64,000 nt of DNA from Oegoconia quadripuncta (lineage: Eukaryota > Arthropoda > Insecta > Lepidoptera > Autostichidae): the NCBI GenBank assembly GCA_949316235.1, contig OX438757.1, positions 19,550,005 to 19,614,004 on the forward strand, written 5' to 3'. The translations under genes and the position numbers were made by a program. The notes under the pieces are model-generated. The model saw only the letters and a program-made list of their open reading frames with translations. It ran no database searches and was not told the origin of the DNA. Every line of letters begins with the position of its first letter. The first letter of the stretch is position 1. Below, one piece after another: positions 1-8,859 of this stretch.

Positions 1-788
1 GATAATTTTTGTGCGATGGCGACCTTCTCGCTCCTACAGGTTAAATGGGCAGTTCGGGTGTACCAGCTCGACCTGATGATCTTCGATTTGTCATATTTAT
101 TGCTGATAATCACACCGATCTAGTCTACACTTTTTCCATACAAACCCAAACTGTATCTACTTAGTTTCCCTGTGTAAAAACTACGCAATCGTCTAAATAT
201 GTAATGCCATTCTGATATTTACCATGATTACACAAAAACTACTGGACCGATTGCGCTGAAATTACAATGGGACCAACTCGACGGTATCCCCTTTCATTTA
301 CAAAAAGAACCATGTGAATCAACCGCCAAATCTCGGAGATATCGGTGTACATACTCCTTTTTTGAAGTCGTTTAAAAATAACACTTTTTATTTATTTATT
401 TCGCCGTGTCTGAAACATTCTGGTCCCAAACTTATTTTTGAAAACATTCTATGAATACCTATACATTTATATTTCAATAAATCATCCTTGTTATATTATT
501 ATTTTGTGTTGTTTTTTATTTCGCGAACAGCGCCACCTGTTGCATTTAGGAGAGCTCTAACTCAAAGTTCAGTTCGCAAGAAGGTTTCCCGTAAGGTCGA
601 CTCGTCTGACGGTACGCATATTGACCGTGTCGCAGACGCAGCGCTGCTTTATCGAACATTAAGTGGGCGTATCCATTGCTCAAGGTCATTGGCTCTATTC
701 AGCGCCTTAAGAGGGTTTCGAAACGAATAAACAGATTCTAATGAAACCCTATACGTAAAAGTTAGTACAGATCATTTTCGAAAAAGAG
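1..788. other. Gene-free stretch with faint repeat remnants
   Basis: No gene is supported. Around 225-345 there is a passage of the kind 'cacaaaaactactggaccgattgcgctgaaatt', resembling a degraded dispersed insect repeat also seen near 6970 and 24000. The open frame at 488-730 has no recognisable domain and no codon signal that I trust. Confidence 0.4.
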
Positions 789-1815
789 TACATACATACA
801 TACATAATGTCACGCCTGTTTCCCGTAGCGGTAGGCAGAGACCACAGACTTCCACTTGCTACGATCCTGACACACCTCTTCTGCTTCCTTCACTCTCATA
901 AGGTTGTTCATACATGCTCGTCGGTTTAGGGTACTCTTGACTTGGCCTTTCTGTAAGACGTCCCCGATTTGATCATGGTACGTTCGCCGTGGTCTTCCCC
1001 TACCAACACTACCATCCACATTCGCTTTGTATATCTCTTTCGTAAGTCTTCTTTCATTCATCCTCTCCACATGTCCAAACCATCTCAGCATACCTTTTTC
1101 AATCTTTGTCACTACATCTTCATTCACACTGCTTAACTCCCTAATTACACTATTTCTGATTCTATCTTTCAGAGTCACCCCATTCATACTTCTCAATGAT
1201 CTCATTTCCACTGCATTTATTCTACTTTCATTCTTCTTTTGCCATACCCAGCATTCACTCCCGTAAGTCAGTGTTGGAACCAGCACCCCGCCATGAACAG
1301 CCAGACGAGCTTTTTTGGACACATTCTGGCTCCTCATAAAGGCATGCAGTGCTCCATTTACCTGATTTCCGGCATTCACTCTTCTTTCGATGTCCTTCTC
1401 ACACTTACCATCCCTTGTCAGTGAACCCAAATACACAAACTCACGCACTTGCTCCACTTTTTCTCCGTCTATCAAAATATTGCAATCCGTCATCCCTCTC
1501 TCAAATACCATAACTTTCGTTTTAATCACATTGACTTTCATTCCTTTTTCTTTCAAAGCCGTATTCATATGTGTTACCATCTCTTGTAACTCCTCTTGGG
1601 ACGACGCAAGGATTACTTGATCATCGGCATAGAGGAGACATTTGACGAGTAACCCATTCATTCTCAATCCACATTCATACTCTTTCAATATTTGCAGGCA
1701 ACTGTCCATGAATAAGTTAAACAGCCATGGGGACGCAACACAACCCTGTCTAACACCTTTCTCGATGTTAAACCATTTAGTATACGCCCCATTAAAAAGA
1801 GTATTGTAACTAAAT
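789..1815 (-). pseudogene. RTE-like LINE 3' fragment (reverse transcriptase C-terminal half)
   Basis: A 5'-truncated non-LTR retrotransposon. The open frame 810-1709 reads upstream without a break to about 1815, adding the RT motif [14 protein letters not shown]. Then come the catalytic YADD box, the [11 protein letters not shown] thumb-region block, LTYGSECW, and the C-terminal WFGHVERM and [13 protein letters not shown] motifs typical of RTE-type polymerases. There is no endonuclease domain, so the copy is dead on arrival. The 3' end runs into a (CATA)n tract at 789-806, matching the short tandem tails of RTE elements rather than poly(A). Clade is inferred from motif style; CR1-related families are the alternative. 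Confidence 0.8.
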
Positions 1816-2530
1816 TAAAGCGATTTTAAGTTTTCCATAGTAATTGAAAAAATGCAATATATTCTTTTAAATTCGATATTTTGAAAATGTTTTCTACTAC
1901 GTTTTTAGATCTATTTATACAGCTTATACGTATAAAGATATATTAGAATCGGTCTATTCATTTTGAAAAATTTGGACTTGAAAGTTTGTGTGGAATGCCG
2001 TGTGGGGTAAGCGATCTTTAAAGAGAGGGCACAGGTTCTTAGCCATGCTTTATTTCGCTTTTAAGAGTTTCGATGACAATGTCTTCAAAGACAATGCCTT
2101 GAAAGACTGTGTGTGGTGTAAGGGCGACGTTAAATCAAATCAAAAATCAAATCCGTTGTCACAAATGTGATGATTCTCAATAATTTTATGATATTTTTAA
2201 TACTTTTCTTTGTTCATTGTAATTTTGTGTTGGCAACACAGTCACTTGTGGACGATTGACCAATCCGAGCGCTCGCCAATTTTAGTGGGGATCGGTGGCG
2301 GGGAGCTCGTGTTGGTCGATCCATAGTGCAGTCTGGTTGCGAATCTTGAACTGATAAGTTGTATACGATAAGCTCTGTACCTTGTTACATAATAATTGTC
2401 TGTTCGCTACATAATAATTATGGATATAAATTATATAACAGTTAAGGAAATAAACGAGTTTTAGTTCTATCTGAGTCTTTGATTTATCAAACAAGCATAT
2501 TATTGCCTAAAATTGGTAAGTGATTGTAAT
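1816..2530. other. Intergenic spacer
   Basis: No gene seen. A short block at about 1950-2010 (TTGGACTTGAAAGTTTGT core, then a GGAAT.CCGT match) recurs at about 10450-10505 just beyond the mariner, so it is a small dispersed repeat. Confidence 0.4.
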
Positions 2531-2544
2531 ACCAATTTTAGGCA

Positions 2545-2960
2545 TATCCTATATATGCGGCAAAGGAACCACAAAAGACGTAACTACGTCATTCTAGAAT
2601 AGCAATGTGGAATTCAACTATTTTGACGCACCTCCGCCTTTCTTATGTACAAGCTTTAGTATTAAAGCTTATACATTGATGAATGAATGAAAACAAGATG
2701 AATTTAAAATCACAAGAAAATAATTCCTATTTATGAGGCAAATGAACCACAAAAGACGTACCTACGTCATTCTAGAATAACTCGAACATATTAAAGCTTT
2801 TAATATTAAAGCTTATACATAAGAAAGGCGGAGGTGCGTCAAAATAGTTGACTTCCACATTGTTATTCTAGAATGACGTAGGTACGTCTTTTGTGGTTCC
2901 TTTGCCTCATATATAGGAATTAATACTCTTGTGATTTTCAAATCATCTTGTTGAATATTT
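2545..2960. repeat. Compound foldback (hairpin) MITE, three arms
   Basis: The segment AAAGACGTACCTACGTCATT and its flanks occurs three times: direct near 2560 and 2745, inverted near 2870. The second half (about 2689-2958) is itself a hairpin with arms of about 90 bp. The outer arm at 2549-2650 can pair with 2817-2916 instead. No coding sequence. This looks like a non-autonomous DNA transposon with a duplicated arm. Confidence 0.8.
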
Positions 2961-3110
2961 AATACAATGTGCATTCAACCCGACTATTTTTATTATAAGG
3001 ATTTCAGATATTGAATCAAGTCAGTGACATTCATTAAGTTGTAAATCTATCTGTTACTGTATTTAAATAAATGAAAACGAAATTAACTAGGGTGGAGTTT
3101 AAGTAACTTA

Positions 3111-3448
3111 GGCCCGTATTAATAAACTAATCTCAATACAAGTCTTGAGGTTGTATCAACCGAGATGCGTCTTAAGCAGTTGACGCTATCTCCAGCTCCG
3201 TGCTAATTTATAAATCCATCTTGAGGTCTACTCAGATGAGATCACTTCTCAAGTATTCGCCGCCGCGGCGAATTAAGGCTAGTCTTGAGTTTTATTTATA
3301 CGTGAAACTCGGCGCACCTCTCAAGTGAGTACTGCTTGAGTTTGCACATGCTTTTCAGGTCTCAAGTTAGGTTTATTAATCAATACGTTTATTTGATACC
3401 GGTCACAAGACTGTTCTCAATCTTAAGAATGGTTTATTAATACGGGTC
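3111..3448 (+). repeat. MITE family E, copy 1 (GGCCCGTATTAATAAA termini)
   Basis: Ends are inverted: GGCCCGTATTAATAAAC at the left and the complement ending TTAATACGGGTC at the right. TTA flanks both sides (CTTA before, TTAG after), which suggests a 3-bp TTA target duplication as in PIF/Harbinger elements. Further copies lie at 34930, 48955, 58128 and 58840. Confidence 0.8.
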
Positions 3449-3775
3449 TTAGATTCGAACTCCGACCTCGTGATACCTAAAGCGAGGAATACCATACCCT
3501 ACTCCACCACGCCACGGAGACTCCAACGCACAACCCAATTTCGTAACTTTGTTAATCTCGGCGAATTCGGCGCGCGTTCGCACTATTATCTAATTGCATA
3601 TTTAACTGGGGTTGAGTGGGAAATGTTCCGTAACAGGACCCTCGTGATGGGGCCTCGAATTAAACTAAAATAATTAAACTAAACGCATAACCGAAATCTA
3701 ATTGTTTGCTCAAAATGTATGGAAACATTTTATTAATGCCTCCGTTTAGTACAAGGCGGAATGGACATACATAAT

Positions 3776-3826
3776 ATACACACACACAAACACACACACA
3801 TACATATATATATACATAACAAACAA
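3776..3826. repeat. Microsatellite (CA/TA dinucleotide)
   Basis: Runs of ACACACACA and TATATATATA interspersed with CATA. The antisense cysteine/valine-rich frame across it is only a product of this repeat. Confidence 0.85.
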
Positions 3827-3860
3827 CGGAGTTATTCAGAGGCAAACTAGATCGAAACAT

Positions 3861-4300
3861 ATGAATTTATTATGTCAGCCTCCCAGCTATAAGTATATTT
3901 ATGAAAAAAATGTGTTTAATATGTGTATTTCCATATCTAATAATCTTCCGGACTGTTTAAAATCGCTGCATGGAAATTCTTTCAAATCGAACCTGACGAA
4001 GTGGCTTCTCGAGCACTGTTTTTACAGTGTCAAGGAATATATGGAATATAGGAAAATATAATCATGTGTAATTGTTTTTGACATCCATATTCATTCGTTC
4101 ATTTATCGACTCTATTATGTAATTGTATTTTTTGTATGTATTTTTTTATTTTTTTTAAATTTTGTTTTATAGAGTCACTGACTAATATTTGCATGTCTGT
4201 TTCCAGGTTGAATACAATGAGCTTTTAAAAGAAATAAGATCTATGATACTACTGTATTCTCGGTGTCGCAAATAAACGATTTATCTCATCTTATCTTAAC
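3861..4300 (+). pseudogene. LINE 3' fragment (polymerase C-terminus)
   Basis: The frame 3861-4061 ends in a short C-terminal block (FNMCISISNNLPDCLKSL, then SFKSNLTKWLL) of the kind that closes CR1/Jockey-group ORF2 proteins. It is followed by an AT-rich 3' region ending near a TTATCTCATCTTATCTT tract. There is no RT domain, so this is a severely truncated copy. Family assignment is tentative. Confidence 0.55.
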
Positions 4301-4479
4301 AATTGTGAATTATGTAGATACTTAAGAATTTTTTTGTAATTTTTCTTTCTTTGTTTCATTTTGGTAGTGTTGTTATAATTATTAGTTCTGCTGTGTTACA
4401 ATATTTATTTTATCAAGTCAAATTAGGTAGAACCTTTTCCTGTTAACCTAAGGAGTTGAAATTTTGCGTATTTAATCAA

Positions 4480-4733
4480 TCAATCAAGTACATTTTATTA
4501 CACAAAAATTCTACAAAGCACTTCATAAATATAGCTTAAAAAAAAAAAGAAATTGTACAATCTTATCGCTATTAATTTCTACCAGACAACCTTTGGGTAG
4601 AGAAAAAAGTAGAACGGGATAAAAGCAAGTAGGTTGTGCACCAATGATTAAAATATATAAAATAACAGATACTAAATAATAGATATAAACATATATTTAT
4701 ACGTATTTGATTGATTGATTGATATATTGGGTC
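4480..4733 (-). repeat. LINE 3' end remnant with (TCAA)n and (TGAT)n ends
   Basis: AT-rich sequence bounded by AATCAATCAATCAAG on the left and a GATTGATTGATTGA tract at about 4710. The pattern 'TACATTTTATTACACAAAAATTC' shows a reversed 3' UTR of a retroposon. No coding part is left. Confidence 0.45.
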
Positions 4734-4975
4734 TACCTATGAAATTGGAGTTTTTTTTCTTCGTTAAGCATATGTACCAATTCCTGCGATTTTCAAAGCT
4801 ATATCCAAATTAGTTTTTTATTTGGAAAATTGAATATTATTTCAAGGTTTCACATGAATAATTTTTTAATTTCTGGGCTAAATCACATAATAAAAAAAAA
4901 TTGAACAGAGCTCTTTTCATGTGCTTCCCATAATAATTTCTTAGATTCGCTGAAACTTTTATAAAGCGGTTTAGT
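4734..4975 (+). repeat. DNA element T1, truncated copy
   Basis: Starts TACCTATGAAATTGGAGTTT and stays closely similar to 61432-61680 for about 240 bp. The right end, including the second inverted terminus present in the other copy, is missing here. Confidence 0.75.
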
Positions 4976-5399
4976 TTTAATGGATTTTGAGATCTTCCGA
5001 CCTACGATTTCCAGTATGGCGATTGTCAGTCTTCTTTTATTTTATTGGTCTACGCTAACACACACTGCCTATACAGTATACATTATGTATAGACCTTCAC
5101 AGAGCCCATATGGCCCTGGTACTCCGACATTAACCCCCCTCTCAGATAACACGAGACCCAAATAATTCTCGCCCAGATAGGGCTCGCAAGTTAGCAGCAC
5201 ACCTATCATATTGCTGTATTTATAGACCGGGCTAACCAGGTAGATAAGGTGAATAATGCGGGTCGAACGGACATTTTTGCACGTTACCCATGAGTTAAAT
5301 AAATGGTATGGTCTAGTTTACAGGCGATGGCGGGGTGCCCCCCGGTGTTGTCGAAACGTATCGCGCTTATATCGCTCGCTTTTTTTTAGCGCACACCTT
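4976..5399. other. Intergenic spacer
   Basis: No gene, repeat or RNA that I can name. Short open frames are present but have no recognisable content. Confidence 0.4.
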
Positions 5400-5582
5400 T
5401 TGGGACACTTACACCTATCATCTAGTCCCAAACGGATAAATATAGATAAATAAATATTTAGATAAACAACCATGAATTTGTTCGTATTCATCATACAAAC
5501 ATTTACTCCTCGCGGGATTCGAACCAGCAACCGTTGGTTTCGCAGACAGGGTCACTATCCACTACACCGATCGGTCGTTGAT
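5400..5582 (-). repeat. tRNA-derived SINE family 2
   Basis: Read on the minus strand, the head is GGTGTAGTGGATAGTGACC (A-box-like) followed by a B-box-like GGTTCGAATCC region, then the common body ending near the TTTGGGACTAGATGATAGGT block. Better copies are at 21941 and 40322. Confidence 0.75.
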
Positions 5583-5862
5583 CGCAGTGTCCTGGTACGT
5601 TCACACGCGCGCGTTCAACTCGACATTCAAGGTGCACATTCACATTCCCGAGCGGGTAAACGCGCCTGTGAACGTGAATGCCGCGAACCGGGCGGGTGTC
5701 GGTTTTTTGGCAAAGTTCAAAGGATGGATGTGCGGGCGCCCGGTGACTGTTATCTATCACGCGCGCGGGCAGTCAGTCTCTCTCGCGCTTTCGTGACGAG
5801 TGGATCTTCAACGTTGCTAAAAAAAGTCGCTACGATCGGAGATTACAACATGGTGGATTTTT
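5583..5862. other. GC- and CpG-rich segment of unknown role
   Basis: Unusually CpG-rich for this window, with ACACGCGCGCG and CACGCGCGCGGGC tracts. Open frames exist on both strands because stop codons are rare in such sequence, not because a gene is evident. It could be a promoter-type CpG cluster or the start of the adjoining repeat R. Confidence 0.35.
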
Positions 5863-5869
5863 TTTTTTT

Positions 5870-6265
5870 TAGTTTTATTTTCTCCTCTAGGAGAAGGCAA
5901 AGGGATCTAGCCCAAACAGCCATGTCTTATTTATCTTATTTCTTCAGTTTGTAAGTCAGTCTCAGTCAAAACAAGTAATTCGTCGTATACTTGGCGTATA
6001 CAGAGTCTAGTCAAGGTCAAGTCATTCTCCAGTAAAGTGGCAGAATGCTTTACAAAAGATTTTGGCGGCTTCTTGTGGGAACCCGAAAGCTCAGTTACGC
6101 ACTTTAATTTACACTTCCCTTCACTTGTACACCATCACTAACGTTTGCTGCACAATATTCTGCCATTATTAAGCTTCAAAAGTCAGAATGCACAAATTAT
6201 AATAATTATTAAGAAAAATTTTAATTCAGTCGCCGAGTTCCCGCCAAAAAGCCATGGTCAAACGA
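5870..6265 (+). repeat. Dispersed repeat R, copy 1
   Basis: Shares TTTTGGCGGCTT.TTGTGGGA and CACTTGTACACCATCACTAA blocks with 38005-38330 and 38345-38660. It starts with a TCTCCT..AGGAGA inverted hexamer. No coding sequence. Its right edge lies against the MADF fragment. Confidence 0.7.
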
Positions 6266-6518
6266 GACAATTTTGACGTTCCTGGAATATTACCAGGAAG
6301 AAGAAATATTATGGAACCCCGAACATAAATTCCATAAGGACAAGAAAAAATTTCACGATGCTTGGACGAAAATTGGTAGAATTCTAAATGTATCAATTAA
6401 GGATTTGAAAACAAAAAAGGAGACCCTAATAGGAACATTTAGGCGCCATCTGAAGAAAAAACAAAGGATATGGCAGCAACAACACCGAGATCCTCGCTGC
6501 CCGCCATGCTGGCACTGA
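6243..6518 (+). pseudogene. MADF-domain gene fragment
   Basis: The frame around 6250-6480 reads FLEYYQEEEILWNPEHKF, then an FHDAWTKIGRILNV block and LKTKKETLIGTFRR. This is the spacing of an N-terminal MADF (Myb/SANT-like) DNA-binding domain: an aromatic/acidic 'FL..Y....LW', then 'AW..I', then 'K...L...FRR'. There is no ATG in frame nearby: the frame begins in CCAAAAAGCCATGG-type sequence where the ATG is in another frame. It stops soon after the domain in GC-rich sequence. It could be an exon of an unassembled gene or a captured fragment. MADF proteins also occur as accessory ORFs of Harbinger transposons. Confidence 0.5.
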
Positions 6519-6690
6519 CTGACACGACGGCGTGCGTGTGAACAGCTTGAATTTTCGCCGGCCTAGGACGGGCTGCATGCCGCGCAGCCCGCCAGGCAGC
6601 CCGCCGGGCTGCACGGCGTGCATGTGAACATAGCATCCAAGTTAGTCCAAAAATACGGAATAGTATCTTAAAAAATTACGACAATGTAAC
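6519..6690. other. GC-rich segment with inverted GC stems
   Basis: Contains GGGCTGCATGCCGCGCAGCC and CAGCCCGCCGGGCTG, both self-complementary. Frames rich in Arg and Ala on the minus strand are shadows of this composition. Confidence 0.45.
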
Positions 6691-6696
6691 TAATAT

Positions 6697-6968
6697 TATA
6701 CACCGTGTAACGGTTAAGTGTAGTCATATTTTAAGGGCTTGTTCTACCCATCAATACGAACAACTTTTACTATGGGGGCAACTTCGAAATCGCGAAAAAA
6801 AAATGAGCTGTTCCATAGAAAATTTCAATAACCTCCCGATGCAATGTATGAAACAGCTGATTTTTTTTTCGCGATTTCGAAGTTGCCCCCATAGTAAAAG
6901 TTGTTCGTATTGATGGGTAGAACAAGCCCTTAAAATATGACTACACTTAACCGTTACACCCTGTATAA
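6697..6968. repeat. Near-perfect hairpin MITE (about 115-bp arms)
   Basis: The arm from TACACCGTGTAACGG to TTCGAAATCGCGAAAAAAAA at 6699-6810 is repeated inverted at about 6858-6965, ending CCGTTACACCCTGTA. The loop is about 45 bp, and TA flanks both ends. The transcript would fold into a long, almost perfect duplex. There is no coding content. Confidence 0.9.
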
Positions 6969-7215
6969 TTAATATTGCGAAAGTTTGGATGTTTGTTAGT
7001 TGCTCAATAACGGCGAAACGGATGAACTGATTTGGATAAAATTTGGTATATAGGTAGACACCCTGGATATAGACATATGATATTTTTTACCCCGATAAAG
7101 TGATGTTCGCGAAACAAATTAAACATAGCCCCGATAGAGTTTTTCCACGAAAGCCTATGTATCGAAAGTGGACCTGCCAAATTGGGAGGCAGTGTCTTAA
7201 CCGCACACCCAGAGA
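6969..7215. repeat. Degraded dispersed repeat plus tRNA-like remnant
   Basis: ATTGCGAAAGTTTGGATGTT and GATTTGGATAAAATTTGG match the widespread insect repeat also seen at 24000. At 7150-7215 the minus strand reads like SINE family 4: GTGCGGTTAAGAC, then CTCCCAATTTGGCAGGTCC. Confidence 0.5.
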
Positions 7216-7319
7216 CGCTCCTTAAAAAAATTATGAAGACTACATATTTCAAATTCCTGAAAGATTTATCCATGAAGATACGAATCTTGGAAACGGGCCT
7301 TGCCCACAGAAATCAGCTG

Positions 7320-7452
7320 CCAGAGTTAAGATAGCCAGTCCCCCAAATAAGATGTCGTTTCCGGTTCAGTATGCTACCACCTTCGGCCTCATCTTCACTT
7401 AACATCAGGTGTGATTGAGGTCAAGTGCGGTTAGCATAAAAAAAAAGTTTCA
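7320..7452 (+). repeat. tRNA-derived SINE family 1, 3' part
   Basis: Contains AGATAGCCAGTCCCCCAAAT, CCTCATCTTCACTTAACATC and AGGTGTGATTGAGGTCAAG, then GCATAAAAAAAAA. The tRNA-like head is absent. Confidence 0.8.
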
Positions 7453-7740
7453 TTGGTAAAGGTAAGATAGCCGATAGTCAGAGACTTATACCACACCACG
7501 TCCGGCCGGGTATTCCACCAGATTTGTAGGCGGCCGAGGTTATTGTCGCTTGATAATGGCTGTCCAGTTTTTAGTTTATCTCCGGGTAGGGTTAGGGACG
7601 ATTAAGGATACATCTCGGGCTTAAACTATTAGCGTTGGGGTTAACTGTGCACCCTTTAAGATTTTTTTTTTAAGTCAAGGCATGTCATGTAACAAGCTAT
7701 ACTGTTAAAGCCTAAACTTCAAATATTTCTTTCAACGTAA
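7453..7740. other. Intergenic spacer
   Basis: No gene or named repeat seen. Confidence 0.35.
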
Positions 7741-7895
7741 GATACATGGTATAATTTGTTGAATGTACATTTAAATGTATTGGAAATAATAAAAGGGCTT
7801 ATTTATTACATTTATCTGTCAATCAGTATGTCCAAGCTACTACCGCTTCGGAAAGGGAAATCTCTGTGGTGAAAAAAGCGGCGCAAGACACCCAC
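7741..7895 (-). repeat. LINE 3' UTR piece (same family as 56380-56590)
   Basis: The block CTACCGCTTCGGAAAGGGAA followed by GCGGCGCAAGA matches, inverted, the region at 56405-56480 that follows the LINE fragment in intron 2 of esterase 3. Confidence 0.65.
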
Positions 7896-7903
7896 AGTAT
7901 CAT

Positions 7904-8640
7904 TCAAAGTCAAAGTCGAAAATGCTTTATTTTGTAGGTACACTTAAAATAGTCAAATTTTCATTTTTTTAAGCTTGTTCAAAATGCAATTTTCCCCTGA
8001 GAAGAACAAGCAATAAACTCGAAGTGTTGCTCTTTTGAAATCAGGCCTTGATTTTACATAAAGGTTTTTATATTTCATTATTAATTGTGAAATAGCCTGG
8101 CTTGCGAACGATCTGATTATGTCCAGGGATGATTATCATCTAAATAGTCTGATATTTTATAATATGTTTTGTTAATAAGTTTCTGTTTTATAGTATCTTT
8201 AAATTTATTGAGAGGAAGATTTTGTATATCAACTGGAACCTGATTGAAAAAGCGTATACATAACCCTTTGAATAAATTACTGACTTTGCGGAGGCGACTT
8301 ATGTGACCTGCAAGTTTATCTTTATTTCTTGTACTGACATCATGTTTATCACTATTTTTCCTGAATGATGCTATATTTTTTTTGACATACATTATATTTT
8401 CAAAAATGTACTGACGCAAAGGTTAGAACTATCTCTAAGTGACACTGCAGGTCTCAATTGATAAATTGCGCGAACGGCTCGTTTTTGTAAAACAAAGATT
8501 GTATTTATATCCGCGGCATTTCCCCACAGCAAGATACCGTAAGACAACAAGCTGTAGAAATAACTAAAATATACTAATCTAGAAGTACAGCAAGCGTGTT
8601 TGTCATTGAGATAGTCACTAGTTTGATACTAGGAAGTTCC
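7904..8640 (-). pseudogene. LINE family A fragment (polymerase C-terminus and 3' UTR)
   Basis: On the minus strand, upstream sequence reads YFSYFYSLLSYGILLWGNAA, then IFVLQKRAVRAIYQL. The frame 8117-8419 follows (MYVKKNIASFRKNSDKHD, CIRFFNQVPVDIQNLP, YYKISDYLDDNHPWT stop). The 3' UTR has the family signature TTTTCCCCTGAGAAGAACAA (plus strand) and ends AATAAAGCATTTT(C/T)GACTTTGACTTT. The copy lacks endonuclease and RT catalytic boxes. It lies about 220 bp beyond the esterase 1 stop codon. CR1/Jockey-group affinity is inferred. Confidence 0.8.
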
Positions 8641-8859
8641 ACTACAGGTAACGCTTTGGAATAGCAATTTTTGGTATTTCCATTAAATGTGCTCTAAGGT
8701 GTTTTTTGAACAAGCTTAATAAGTACGGTTAAATTTAGCTTATAAGAAAATCGATCTACTTCCTATCTTTCCTTTGGTCAGCACGGGTAGGATGTGTTGT
8801 TTGATTAAAGACTTTATGAAAAAAAAACTAACGGACAGTAAAAGTGTATATTTGTTTGT

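Noticed and set aside
5472..5954. 160-codon plus-strand open frame, Arg/Ser-rich
   Set aside because: It covers the antisense of a SINE head and a CpG-rich segment where stops are rare. No domain, no start context, and overlapping frames on both strands are equally open.
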